Part shown: positions 8,106 to 17,344 of the stretch, piece by piece | Numbering within the stretch: position 1 is the stretch's first letter | How the letters are laid out: each line of letters starts with the position of its first letter | Position numbers and translations under genes: made by a program | The notes under the pieces: generated by a model | What the model was told of the DNA's origin: nothing | Database searches by the model: none | Seen by the model: only the letters and a program-made list of their open reading frames with translations | Assembly (NCBI GenBank): GCA_012519845.1 | Contig: JAAYPK010000023.1 | Coordinates: 1-49,583, forward strand | From: Clostridiales bacterium | GTDB lineage: Bacteria; Bacillota; Clostridia; Clostridiales; Clostridiaceae | Direction: 5' to 3' | DNA: 49,583 nt

Positions 8106-9953
8106 ATGGATAGATTAGAATTAGAAAAATATTATTTAGGAAATTCTTTTGAGGGATATAAAATATATGGGGCTCATATAACTAAAGAGAATAATGTTAA
8201 TGGTGTACGCTTTACTGTATATGCTCCTAATGCAGCACATATTCAAATTATAGGAGAATTTAACTTATGGGATGGATCTAATTATGAAATGAATAGAGTT
8301 GATAGTGAAGGTACGTACTCTATATTTGTTGAAAATGTAACAAAAGGAATGATGTATAAATATAGAATTTTTCAGAAAGATGGAAGAACTGTAGATAGGG
8401 CTGATCCATATGCTTTTTATAGTGAATTAAGACCTGGTACAGCGTCAATAGTTGCATCTTTAGATAATTCCATTTTTAATGATGGTAATTGGATTAAAAA
8501 AAGAAATATAAATTATAATAAACCATTAAATATATATGAAATGCATTTTGGATCATGGAGACAAAAGGAAGGTAAAAATGTTCAAGATAGATGGATTAAG
8601 TATAATGAATTAAGTGATTCATTAATTCCATATTTAAAGGAAAATAATTTTACTCATGTAGAGATTCTACCTTTATTAGAACATCCTTTTGACGGTTCTT
8701 GGGGATATCAGGTTAGTGGCTTTTTTAGTGTTACTTCAAGATACGGATCTATACAAGAATTAATGTATTTCATAAATGAATGTCATAAAAATAATATAGG
8801 AGTTATTTTAGACTTTGTTTTGGTTCATTTCGTTGTCAATGATTATGCTCTTGCAAAATTTGATGGAACTCCATTATATGAATATGAATTTGAAGAAGTA
8901 TCTAATAGTTCATGGGGCACCAAAAACTTTGATTTTTTTTCTAAAGCAGCAAGAAGCTTTTTGCTATCATCAGTTAATTATTGGCTTGATGTATTTCATA
9001 TAGATGGAATTAGAATAGATGCTATTAATAATGCTTTATATTGGCAAGGTAATAGTACTAGAGGTATAAATGTTGGTGCTGTTGATTTATTAAAAACATT
9101 AAATTCTGAAATAAGCAAAAGGTATAAAGGAGTAATGATGATAGCAGAAGATAGTAGCTGTTATCCTAAAGTTACTGCTCCTATTAAAGAAGGTGGTCTT
9201 GGATTTCATTATAAATGGGATCTAGGCTGGATGAATGATACATTAAAATATTATAGTATGCATCCTTATGATAGAAAAAATTATCATAATATGATAAACT
9301 TTTCTATGATGTACTTTTATAGTGAGAAGTTTCTAATAGAGTTTTCTCATGATGAAGTAGTACATGGTAAAAAGACAATAATAGACAAGCTTTATGGAAG
9401 CTATGAAGAAAAATTTGCTCAAGGAAGAACATTATATCTATATATGGTAACACATCCAGGGAAAAAACTTAATTTTATGGGAAATGAATTAGCTCATTTT
9501 AGAGAATGGGATGAAGAAAGGGAATTAGACTGGTTATTATTAGATTATCCTATGCATAAAGCCTTTCATAATTATTGGATAGATATTTTTAAAATTTATA
9601 AAACTCATAAAGCTTTATATGAAGATGATTATTCTGTTAATGGATTTAAATGGTTGGATGCAGATGATAATGAGCATTGTGTTTTTACTTATGAAAGAAT
9701 ATCAAATGATGAAAAATTAATTATTGCAATTAATAATTCCAATAATTATTATGAGGATTATATTATAGGTGTTAATAGTAAGTACACTATTAAAGAAATC
9801 ATAAATAGTGACAACTCTATTTATGGTGGAGAAAATAATGTAAATTCTAAAGAAATATCAGCTGTAGCTAAACCTTATAAAGGATTCAAGTATTCATTTA
9901 AGATTAAGTTAGCTCCTTTTGCAAGTTGTATCTTTAAGGTTTTAAATAACTAA
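8106..9953 (+). CDS. glgB: 1,4-alpha-glucan branching enzyme
   Basis: Forms alpha-1,6 branches in glycogen. Order of parts in the 615 residues: an N-terminal CBM48 domain (about 20-115, with FTVYAPNAAHIQIIGEFN), a GH13 barrel (about 140-500) and a C-terminal all-beta domain. Catalytic residues are readable: nucleophile D305 in GIRIDA, acid/base E348 in IAEDSS, and transition-state D416 in EFSHDEVVHGK, the last being diagnostic of branching enzymes. ACGGAGGG precedes ATG 8106. No other glycogen gene (glgC, glgA, glgP) is within the window, so it is detached from the usual operon; it has its own promoter. Confidence 0.95.
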   Translation: MDRLELEKYYLGNSFEGYKIYGAHITKENNVNGVRFTVYAPNAAHIQIIGEFNLWDGSNYEMNRVDSEGTYSIFVENVTKGMMYKYRIFQKDGRTVDRADPYAFYSELRPGTASIVASLDNSIFNDGNWIKKRNINYNKPLNIYEMHFGSWRQKEGKNVQDRWIKYNELSDSLIPYLKENNFTHVEILPLLEHPFDGSWGYQVSGFFSVTSRYGSIQELMYFINECHKNNIGVILDFVLVHFVVNDYALAKFDGTPLYEYEFEEVSNSSWGTKNFDFFSKAARSFLLSSVNYWLDVFHIDGIRIDAINNALYWQGNSTRGINVGAVDLLKTLNSEISKRYKGVMMIAEDSSCYPKVTAPIKEGGLGFHYKWDLGWMNDTLKYYSMHPYDRKNYHNMINFSMMYFYSEKFLIEFSHDEVVHGKKTIIDKLYGSYEEKFAQGRTLYLYMVTHPGKKLNFMGNELAHFREWDEERELDWLLLDYPMHKAFHNYWIDIFKIYKTHKALYEDDYSVNGFKWLDADDNEHCVFTYERISNDEKLIIAINNSNNYYEDYIIGVNSKYTIKEIINSDNSIYGGENNVNSKEISAVAKPYKGFKYSFKIKLAPFASCIFKVLNN

Positions 9954-10006
9954 TGTAAGCATGATCCTAGTATTGTCTATCTATAAGAATTCGAAAGGGG
10001 AGTAAT

Positions 10007-10921
10007 ATGGAATTAGAAGTAAAAAATCTTCACAAAAGCTTTCAAGGAAATGAGGTATTACATGGTATTTCTTTTTCAGTTAAAAGTGGAAAGGCTTTAG
10101 GTCTACTTGGTAGAAATGGTGCTGGTAAAACTACTACAATTAGAATTTTAATGGATGTTTTTAAAGGAAATAAAGGAGAAATTCTTTTAGATGGAAAACC
10201 TTTCAAACCAACTGAAAATAAAATAGGATATTTACCAGAAGAGAGAGGCTTATATCCTAAGAAAAAAGTAATAGAACAATTGGCCTATTTAGCTTCACTA
10301 AGGGGAATGACCAATAAAGCTGCAAAAGAAAGTGCTAAGAAATTGCTATATAAATTAGGAATACAAGAGTATGAAAATAGATTGCTTGAAACCTTATCAA
10401 AGGGTAATCAGCAAAAGGTACAATTAGCACAAACTTTAATTTGTAATCCTGACATTGTAATTCTTGATGAACCATTTAGTGGATTAGATCCAGTTAACTC
10501 ACAAATACTTAAGGATGTTATTATCCAATTAATAAATGAAAATAAAATAGTAATATTCTCAAGCCATCAAATGAATTACGTAGAAGAATTTTGTGAGGAA
10601 ATTGTAATTATTAATCATGGTGATGTTGTACTTAGCGGTGATATTAAAGACATTAAAAAACAATATGGTAAAAATAGATTGATTTTATCTGCAAATAACT
10701 ATTCATTAGATGAATTAGAAAAGATATGTAATGATGAATTTAATGAATATGTAGAAATATATGATACAAAGAGGGATTTTATAGTTCTTCAATTAAGAGA
10801 TAATAAAACCAAAAATGAATTTCTAGAAAAGTTAATTAAATCTAATATAGATATAGAGAAATTTGGTATATACGAACCTACTTTAAACGATATATTTGTA
10901 CTAAAGGCAGGTGACAATTAA
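10007..10921 (+). CDS. ABC transporter ATPase (NatA-like exporter)
   Basis: ATP-binding subunit of a type ABC-2 exporter, 304 residues. Walker A GRNGAGKT at 35-42, ABC signature reading LSKGNQQK at 130-137, Walker B VILDEP at 151-156 followed by the D-loop SGLDP, and a switch histidine in SSHQM. The region after about 215 is the DUF4162-type tail seen in NatA-like ATPases. The signature has the LSKGNQ form common in NatA and other exporters rather than LSGGQ. The start codon of the permease overlaps the stop codon by one base, so the two are translationally coupled. Substrate unknown; sodium or a drug/peptide are options. Confidence 0.9.
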   Translation: MELEVKNLHKSFQGNEVLHGISFSVKSGKALGLLGRNGAGKTTTIRILMDVFKGNKGEILLDGKPFKPTENKIGYLPEERGLYPKKKVIEQLAYLASLRGMTNKAAKESAKKLLYKLGIQEYENRLLETLSKGNQQKVQLAQTLICNPDIVILDEPFSGLDPVNSQILKDVIIQLINENKIVIFSSHQMNYVEEFCEEIVIINHGDVVLSGDIKDIKKQYGKNRLILSANNYSLDELEKICNDEFNEYVEIYDTKRDFIVLQLRDNKTKNEFLEKLIKSNIDIEKFGIYEPTLNDIFVLKAGDN

Positions 10922-12150
10922 TGAATCAATTTTTAAAAGTATTAAAGTTTGAATTAACTAATTATTTCAAAAATAAATCTTGGATTATTACTACTGTAGT
11001 TATTTGTTTATTATCAATAGTAGGTCTTTCCATTCCTACATTAATCGATTTTGATAATATCTTTGGTAGCCATGAATCTAATGATGAAAAAATAGTTTAT
11101 GCCTTAGTTGATAAAAATAACATTATTGAAGATAAAGACATTTTAACTTCTGTTTTTGAAAATTCTGAATGGAAAATAGTAAATAATACTGAGGATATAA
11201 AAAACCTTATTAATAATGAGGAAGAAAAAGTTGAAGCAGGTTTTGTTATAAATTCTCCTACTGATTATTCATATTATGTAGCTAATAGCAGTTTTACAGA
11301 TAACAATGAAGAGAAATTTAGTAGCATCTTATCAACCATATATAGAACTAACTATTTAGAAAGTAAAAATCTAAATGCAGCTGAAATTGAAAGTATTTAC
11401 AACACTCCAATTAACAGTAATGTAGAGATATTAGGGAAAGATAGTGTAAGTAATTATTTCTACTCTTATGTGCTTATATTTATTATATATATGTTAATTA
11501 TCATGTATGGACAATTAATTGCAGTATCAGTAACTACTGAGAAAAGTAACAGATCAATTGAAGTGTTAGTTACTAGTACAAGTACCAATAGTTTAATATT
11601 TGGTAAGGTAATTGCAGGTGCTATTGCAAGTATTGTTCAAGTTGGAGCTATAATAGGTTCAGCATTAATAACTTATAAATTAAGTAGTTCATCTTGGGAA
11701 GGTGCTTTGGATAGATTCTTAAATATACCTGCTGAAGTTTTAATAACTTTTGCAGTATTTGGAATCCTAGGATTCTTATTATATTCCTTCATATTTGGTG
11801 CTTTAGGAGCTTTAGTATCAAAAACTGAAGACATTAGTAAAAGTGCTGGACCACTAACATTTATATTTGTAATAGCTTTTGTACTTACTTTTGCTGGTAT
11901 GTATAATGTGGATGGAATTATGATGAAAGTATTATCTTATGTACCGTTCAGTTCATGTATTGCAATGTTTGTTAGGGTTGCTATGGGAACTGTATCATAT
12001 TTTGAAATAATAATTTCTGCAATTATATCAATATTAACAACAGGTATTGTAGGTGTGCTTGCTGCTAAGATTTATAGATTAGGAACATTAAGATATGGTA
12101 ATCCAATTAAATTAAGCAATGCAATTAAGTTAATAAAGAAAGAGAAGTAA
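10921..12150 (+). CDS. ABC-2 family permease (NatB-like)
   Basis: Membrane subunit partner of the preceding ATPase, 409 residues. One membrane helix near residues 20-42, then a large extracellular loop of about 140 residues (45-185), then five more helices from about 188 to the end. The layout is that of ABC-2 permeases of the NatB / YhaP type. Motif SVTTEKSNRSIEVLVTS after the second helix is the typical coupling-helix segment that contacts the ATPase. ATG overlaps the ATPase stop by one base. The extracellular domain is acidic with many Asn. No accessory regulator is adjacent, so the transported substrate cannot be inferred. Confidence 0.88.
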   Translation: MNQFLKVLKFELTNYFKNKSWIITTVVICLLSIVGLSIPTLIDFDNIFGSHESNDEKIVYALVDKNNIIEDKDILTSVFENSEWKIVNNTEDIKNLINNEEEKVEAGFVINSPTDYSYYVANSSFTDNNEEKFSSILSTIYRTNYLESKNLNAAEIESIYNTPINSNVEILGKDSVSNYFYSYVLIFIIYMLIIMYGQLIAVSVTTEKSNRSIEVLVTSTSTNSLIFGKVIAGAIASIVQVGAIIGSALITYKLSSSSWEGALDRFLNIPAEVLITFAVFGILGFLLYSFIFGALGALVSKTEDISKSAGPLTFIFVIAFVLTFAGMYNVDGIMMKVLSYVPFSSCIAMFVRVAMGTVSYFEIIISAIISILTTGIVGVLAAKIYRLGTLRYGNPIKLSNAIKLIKKEK

Positions 12151-12249
12151 ACTTATTTAATATTTAGTTAACAATACATAAATCCCTCTAAAAATATATT
12201 TTATAGAGTTATAATTATCTATATAATGTATATTTTGGAGGGATTTATT

Positions 12250-14157
12250 ATGAACTATGTATTAATGCCAAATTTAATATCAGAATGCATAATAATTATA
12301 TTAATTATATATTCCGGTAGTTCTAATAAAAACCAAATACTTAAAAATAAAATATTCAACACAAATATGTATGTTATTTTTGCATCTTCAATAGTAGATG
12401 TAGTAAGGAATATTATATCATACAATAATTTGGGTAGTTATAATAAAGAATTGTTGTATTTAAATACATTGTTTTTTGCTATAACACCAATAATTGCTTT
12501 TTTATATTTATTGTTTTGCTATGCACATTATAAAAATATAAATTATAGCTTTAAAAAAGGTTTTATTGTTAAATGTACTATACCTTATCTATTATATTTG
12601 CTACTTCTTATTATAAATATAAAATATAACTATATTTTTGGTGTTAATAGTGACAATGTTTATGTAAAAGGGAACTTTTATGGAATATATTATTTGATTT
12701 ATTTTATATATTCAATTTTAACAATAATATTAGTGAATTTTGGAGAAAAATCTTCAAAGAAAAGAAGCAGAATAATTATTAATTTATTTCCATTAACTAT
12801 TATTATATTTATGATAGTTCAAAAAATATTTAATAGTATTTCAATTGAATGTGTCTTTGCAACATTAACTATGCTTATTGTATATTTATATCTTCAAAAT
12901 AAGAGCTTTTTTATTGATGCTTTAACTAAACTATATAATAGAAGGTCATTTTTTAATTTAGTTGAAGGGTATATTAAACAAGAAAAAAAATTCAGTATTA
13001 TAATAATTAGTTTAGATGATTTTAAATTAGTAAATGATAAATTTGGGCAAAAACGTGGGGACTTATTTCTAGCTAATTTTAGTAATTATTTAACTACCAT
13101 AGTTAATTGGAAAAATGCTTTTAGATATAATGGAGATGAATTTGCATTAATTATAAGAGATGATAAAGAAGTTGAAAATATTATTAATATTATTTCTTCA
13201 AGACTTAAGAATACTTGGAAATTTGATGATATAGAATTAATAATTACTGCCTGTATATCAGTTATTAAAGTGTCAAAAGAAAAAAATAATTTGAAGGAGA
13301 TTATTAGTATTTTAGAATATTCTATTTCAAAAATTAAGAATAATGGCAAAGACAGCATTATTTATTGTGATGAAAAAATTGAATATGAATTAAGAAGAAA
13401 AAATTATATTATAGATTTAATGAGAAAAGAAATTGAAAATAATGGTTTTGAGGTATATTATCAACCTATTTATGATGTAAAAAAAGGTATATTTACTAAA
13501 GCTGAAGCCTTAGCTAGAATAAAGGATAATGAAATTGGATTAGTTTCACCAAAGGAATTTATTCCAATAGCTGAAGAAACTGGTCTGATATTTGATATAG
13601 GATATATTATTTTAGGGAAAACTTGTGCTTTCTTAAAAAAGATTGAAAAAGAAAATATTAAATTAGAGAATATTTCAGTTAATTTTTCTCCACTACAATT
13701 TGAAATATCAGATGTTGTTAATAAAATAAAGAATATTATAACATACTATAATGTAAATCCTCAAAAAATCTGTATAGAAATTACTGAAGATATAATGTTT
13801 GATAGAAATGATGACATTATTATGAAAATAAAAGAACTACATAATTGGGGAATTAAGTTCTATTTAGATGATTTTGGAACCGGATATTCTAATATTTCAA
13901 GGGTAATCCAATTTCCATTTGATATAATTAAAATTGATAAGAGCATAATAGATAACTGTGTTAAAAATAATGAAACTTATATTATTCTTAAAGCCCTAAC
14001 AAGTGCCTTTTCGAATGTAAATGCTAAGGTATTAGTGGAAGGAGTAGAAACAGAACAACAAAAGGAGGATATAGAAATATTATGTAACTATATTCAAGGT
14101 TTTTATTTTTCAGAACCAATACCTGATAGTAAGGTACTTAAATTTTTTGGAGGGTAA
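12250..14157 (+). CDS. Membrane GGDEF-EAL protein, probable c-di-GMP phosphodiesterase
   Basis: 635 residues from ATG 12250, chosen because GGAGGG lies nine bases upstream; an earlier in-frame ATG at 12226 overlaps that site and lacks one. The first 220 residues hold about seven membrane helices. A GGDEF domain follows (about 222-375) with the signature changed to NGDEF at 294-298, though DALTKLYNRRSFF and DDFKLVNDKFG are intact. The EAL domain (about 390-630) has all usual catalytic parts: EAL at 419-421, N in SVNFSP, E in EITED, DDFGTGYS, KIDKS and EGVET. The likely net activity is hydrolysis of cyclic di-GMP, with the GGDEF part serving for GTP sensing or weak synthesis. The Nudix gene follows after six bases. 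Confidence 0.9.
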   Translation: MNYVLMPNLISECIIIILIIYSGSSNKNQILKNKIFNTNMYVIFASSIVDVVRNIISYNNLGSYNKELLYLNTLFFAITPIIAFLYLLFCYAHYKNINYSFKKGFIVKCTIPYLLYLLLLIINIKYNYIFGVNSDNVYVKGNFYGIYYLIYFIYSILTIILVNFGEKSSKKRSRIIINLFPLTIIIFMIVQKIFNSISIECVFATLTMLIVYLYLQNKSFFIDALTKLYNRRSFFNLVEGYIKQEKKFSIIIISLDDFKLVNDKFGQKRGDLFLANFSNYLTTIVNWKNAFRYNGDEFALIIRDDKEVENIINIISSRLKNTWKFDDIELIITACISVIKVSKEKNNLKEIISILEYSISKIKNNGKDSIIYCDEKIEYELRRKNYIIDLMRKEIENNGFEVYYQPIYDVKKGIFTKAEALARIKDNEIGLVSPKEFIPIAEETGLIFDIGYIILGKTCAFLKKIEKENIKLENISVNFSPLQFEISDVVNKIKNIITYYNVNPQKICIEITEDIMFDRNDDIIMKIKELHNWGIKFYLDDFGTGYSNISRVIQFPFDIIKIDKSIIDNCVKNNETYIILKALTSAFSNVNAKVLVEGVETEQQKEDIEILCNYIQGFYFSEPIPDSKVLKFFGG

Positions 14158-14163
14158 AAATTT

Positions 14164-14673
14164 ATGTTTAATGAAATACTTGGAATAGAAGAATTTGATA
14201 ATAAATATAAAATTAATAAAAGGATAGCAGTAAGAGGAATAATAATTCGAGATGAAAAAATTTTAATGATAAAAACAAGCAAAGGAGATTATAAATTACC
14301 TGGTGGAGGGGTAAATCCTTCTGAAGATTACATTTCTGCTCTAAAACGTGAAGTTTGTGAGGAAACAGGATATTTAGTTAAATCTGTTGGTAGTTTTCTT
14401 GGTACCATACTAGAAAGAGGATTAGATGATTTTGAAGCAGATCATTACTTTGAAATGACTTCAAATTATTATTTAGTGGAAATATCAGATGTTTATGTTG
14501 GTCAAAATCTTGATGAATATGAAAAGAATGAAAATTTCAAAGCAAACTGGGTTAGTATATCAGAAGCATTAGAAACAAATAAAAAAATAATTAAAGAAAA
14601 TAGAAATATTAATTCATGGGTAGAAAGAGAAATTATATCATTGAAGCTTATTAAAGAAAGAATGAATATTTAA
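14164..14673 (+). CDS. Nudix hydrolase
   Basis: 169 residues with a perfect Nudix box between about 47 and 70: GGGVNPSED, then REVCEETGY (G-x5-E-x7-REVxEExG). The box binds Mg and hydrolyses a nucleoside diphosphate linked to another moiety. The substrate is not readable: candidates are oxidised nucleotides or nucleotide sugars. It begins six bases after the c-di-GMP gene, so is presumably co-transcribed, with GGAGGG in the end of that gene as ribosome binding site. A bidirectional hairpin lies after its stop. Confidence 0.88.
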   Translation: MFNEILGIEEFDNKYKINKRIAVRGIIIRDEKILMIKTSKGDYKLPGGGVNPSEDYISALKREVCEETGYLVKSVGSFLGTILERGLDDFEADHYFEMTSNYYLVEISDVYVGQNLDEYEKNENFKANWVSISEALETNKKIIKENRNINSWVEREIISLKLIKERMNI

Positions 14674-14693
14674 ACAGGAGTAATTCAAGAAAT

Positions 14694-14742
14694 AAAATGA
14701 CTATATTAAAAGGTATTAAACCTAATAATATAGTCATTTTTT
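14694..14742. terminator. Bidirectional terminator between the Nudix gene and patB
   Basis: Perfect 15-bp stem (AAAATGACTATATTA with TAATATAGTCATTTT) with a 17-base loop, T-rich on the + side and with the A-rich complement on the other. It sits between two convergent stops and serves both genes. Confidence 0.88.
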
Positions 14743-15922
14743 ATATATATTCTTTAAATGCTTCTTTTAAATTATTTAATGCTTTTTCTAATATAATCCA
14801 TGGACATGCAACATTAATTCTCTGGAATTGTTCACCTTCTGGACCAAACATAGAACCTTTATCAAGCCATAAATTTGCTTTGTTTATAATAATATTATTT
14901 AATTCATCATCTGATAAATTATAGGCAGAAAAGTCTAACCAAATTAAATAAGTGCCTTCAGTTTTAATTAATTTCACTTTATTAAGGTGCTCATTTAAGA
15001 ATTCATTAGTTTTTCTAATGTTTTCAAGTAAATAAGCTTTTAATTCTTTTAACCAAGGGTCACCATAAGAATAAGCTGCATAACAAGCTGTTAATCCAAG
15101 TGTATTTGGTTCATCATATCCAGTTAAATTTCGCTGAAACTTAAATCTTCTCCTTAATGAAGAATTTTTAATAAATATATTTGAAATTTGAAGTCCGGCT
15201 AAATTAAAAGTCTTACTTGGGGATGTACACGTTATTGTAATATCTTCAAACTCTTCATTAATTGAAGCAAAAGGAGTATGTTTATACCCTTCATAAACGA
15301 AGTCACAATGAATTTCATCTGATACTACAATTACATTATGTCTTAAACATATTTCACCTAGTTTTGTTAATTCTTCTTTTGTCCAAACTCTACCTACAGG
15401 ATTTTGTGGGTTACATAATATAAATAGTTTAACTTTATTTAATATTATCTTTTCCTCAAAATCATCAAAGTCTATAGAATATTTATTATCCTTATATACT
15501 AAGGAATTAACAACTAGTTTTCTGTTATTATTAACAATAGAAGTTCTAAAAGGGTAGTATACAGGTTGTTGAATAATAACAGCATCACCCTCTTCAGTAA
15601 AGGCATTAATAGCTGTAACAATAGCAAAAACAACACCAGGTGTAGTAACAATCCAATCATTTTCTATTTTGTAATCATAATGATTATAAAACCATTTTTT
15701 AACTACATCTAAATAGTCATCTTTATAATAGGTATATCCAAATATTCCATGATTAATTCTATTAATTAAGGCATCTGTAACTTCTTTTGGAGTTTTAAAA
15801 TCCATATCTGCTACCCAGTAAGGTAAAACATCTTTTGGATAATTACGTTTTTCTGCAAAATCATATTTTAAAGAGTTTGTATTTTTTCTATTTATTACTG
15901 TATCAAAATCATATTTACTCAT
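14741..15922 (-). CDS. patB: PatB/MalY-family PLP C-S lyase / aminotransferase
   Basis: 393 residues matching the MalY/PatB group: PYWVADMDFKTP near 34-45, FGYTYY, QQPVYYPF near 118-125, NPQNPVGRVW near 171-180, SDEIHCDFVY near 201-210, and the Schiff-base lysine K237 in SPSKTFNLAG. Members cleave cystathionine to homocysteine, pyruvate and ammonia (cystathionine beta-lyase) and some act as aminotransferases or regulators. Here it faces opposite to most genes on this side of the window. A strong promoter and GGAGGG ribosome binding site lie upstream. Its substrate in vivo is not settled by sequence. Confidence 0.9.
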   Translation of the reverse strand: MSKYDFDTVINRKNTNSLKYDFAEKRNYPKDVLPYWVADMDFKTPKEVTDALINRINHGIFGYTYYKDDYLDVVKKWFYNHYDYKIENDWIVTTPGVVFAIVTAINAFTEEGDAVIIQQPVYYPFRTSIVNNNRKLVVNSLVYKDNKYSIDFDDFEEKIILNKVKLFILCNPQNPVGRVWTKEELTKLGEICLRHNVIVVSDEIHCDFVYEGYKHTPFASINEEFEDITITCTSPSKTFNLAGLQISNIFIKNSSLRRRFKFQRNLTGYDEPNTLGLTACYAAYSYGDPWLKELKAYLLENIRKTNEFLNEHLNKVKLIKTEGTYLIWLDFSAYNLSDDELNNIIINKANLWLDKGSMFGPEGEQFQRINVACPWIILEKALNNLKEAFKEYI

Positions 15923-15967
15923 TTTTATCCCTCCAATCTAATAATAACACATATATGAATTGTATGT

Positions 15968-15996
15968 ATTATAATAGCTTTTAAATATTTTGTCAA
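15968..15996 (-). promoter_or_regulatory. Consensus sigma-A promoter for patB
   Basis: Read on the minus strand: TTGACA (15991-15996), 17-base spacer, TATAAT (15968-15973). A perfect consensus in both boxes, so patB should be strongly transcribed unless repressed; no operator was recognised. Confidence 0.88.
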
Positions 15997-16075
15997 TAAT
16001 GTAAATATAATTATATGATATAATTACAGTATAAATATTACAATAAAAAATTAAAAAGTAGAGTACATTTATTTT

Positions 16076-16255
16076 ATGAATTATTTAAATATGGATCCTA
16101 ATATGTTATTAAGTATTATTAATATGAAACTTAGAGATTATTATAGCAATATAGAGAATCTTTGTGATGATTTAGATATTGATATTAACCAATTAAATGA
16201 AAAATTAAAAAAGGCAGGATATGTTTATAAGTCAGATATAAATCAATATAAGTAA
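16076..16255 (+). CDS. DUF4250 family small protein (59 residues)
   Basis: A 59-residue reading frame, short enough to be missed by many gene callers. It begins MNYLNMDPNMLLSIINMKLR and continues with DDLDID and ends with a SDINQYK tail. The pattern D-P-x-MLLS-x-(V/I)N-x-KLRD, then CxDLDID, then EKL..GY.Y matches the DUF4250 family, small proteins found across clostridia. Its role is unknown; the internal helix-turn-helix-like shape (LDIDINQLNEKLKKAGY) suggests DNA or protein binding. The ribosome binding site is weak. It lies 36 bases before pdaA and could share its transcript. Confidence 0.8.
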   Translation: MNYLNMDPNMLLSIINMKLRDYYSNIENLCDDLDIDINQLNEKLKKAGYVYKSDINQYK

Positions 16256-16291
16256 ATAAACTATGGGTATTATAAAATAAGGGGGATATTT

Positions 16292-17263
16292 ATGAGAAAA
16301 ACAAGATCTTCAAGACGTAAAAAGAAAAACATGAAAAAATATATGTTAATTATTCCATTTTTAATTGTACTAATTGCTTCTATATATTTTTTAGTTAATA
16401 ATAAATCACAAGATTTATTAAGTAAAGAAGACCATACTCCTACAGAAGAGAAAGAGAATATTTCTTCTAAAGTAAATTCAGAAGAAAGTGAATCTAAAGA
16501 ATTAATTAATGAAGAGACCAATCCCAATAATAAAGTGGATAATGCAGAAAATATTGATTCCAATGATACTGTTTCTGATTCTGTAGTCAATTTTTGGTTT
16601 GGGAGAAATAGTTCCTTTACAAGACCTGTAAGCCCACTTACTGAAGAAATGTCCAAGAAGTATAATTCTTTTTATATTGGAGAAAATAAAAAAGTAATAT
16701 ATTTAACCTTTGATGAAGGTTTAAGTACAACTTTTGCTTCAAATAACTTAGACACATTAAAAAAGTATAATATTAAAGCTACTTTCTTTTTAACTAAAGG
16801 TTTTATTGAGTTAAATCCATCTCTTGTAAATAGAATGGTAAATGAAGGACATATTTGTGGAAACCACACCTGGAATCATAAAAATATGGCTATACTTGCT
16901 AAAAATAAAAAAGATGAATTTGTTAATGAACTAGAATCCACAGAAGAAGCTTTTGAAAAAGTGACAAATAAAAAAATGGACAAAGTTCTTAGGTTTCCTG
17001 AAGGAACTTATAGTGAGAAGGCTTTATTGTATGCTAATGAGTTAGGTTATAGAAGTATATTTTGGAGTTTCGCATATAAAGATTGGAATGCAAATTGGAA
17101 CAGTAAAGCTGAAGCCCTTAAATGGATGAAAACTTATTATCATCCCGGAGCTATTTATTTATTACATGGTATTAATAAAGCAAACAGTTTAGCTTTAGAT
17201 GATTTTATTAGTTATATGCTAAGTATTGGATATACTTTTGATGTTCCTACAAACATTCCTTAA
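16292..17263 (+). CDS. pdaA: PdaA-type polysaccharide (N-acetylmuramic acid) deacetylase
   Basis: Removes N-acetyl groups from muramic acid, a step to muramic delta-lactam in spore cortex. 323 residues: a Lys/Arg-rich start, a membrane helix at about 17-36 that works as signal anchor, a long Ser/Glu-rich linker to about 115, then the deacetylase domain. Catalytic parts are D141 with E142 in TFDEG (usually TFDN or TFDD), H192 and H196 in GNHTWNH, R234 in RFPEG, and H292 in YLLHG. The closing region (HPGAIYLLHG, LDDFISYML) is close to B. subtilis PdaA. The second residue of the first motif is Glu rather than Asn/Asp. AAGGGGG precedes ATG 16292. Confidence 0.9.
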   Translation: MRKTRSSRRKKKNMKKYMLIIPFLIVLIASIYFLVNNKSQDLLSKEDHTPTEEKENISSKVNSEESESKELINEETNPNNKVDNAENIDSNDTVSDSVVNFWFGRNSSFTRPVSPLTEEMSKKYNSFYIGENKKVIYLTFDEGLSTTFASNNLDTLKKYNIKATFFLTKGFIELNPSLVNRMVNEGHICGNHTWNHKNMAILAKNKKDEFVNELESTEEAFEKVTNKKMDKVLRFPEGTYSEKALLYANELGYRSIFWSFAYKDWNANWNSKAEALKWMKTYYHPGAIYLLHGINKANSLALDDFISYMLSIGYTFDVPTNIP

Positions 17264-17344
17264 CATATTATTCCTTGACTGTTAATTAGATATATAATAA
17301 TATATTCATTAGAGTTTCTATATATAGTAGGGAGGAATAATATA

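Noticed and set aside
8815..9003. Open frame inside glgB in another frame
   Set aside because: Shadow of the GH13 catalytic domain, no start signal.
12226..12250. Earlier ATG for the GGDEF-EAL gene
   Set aside because: It overlaps the ribosome binding site of the ATG at 12250 and has no site of its own.
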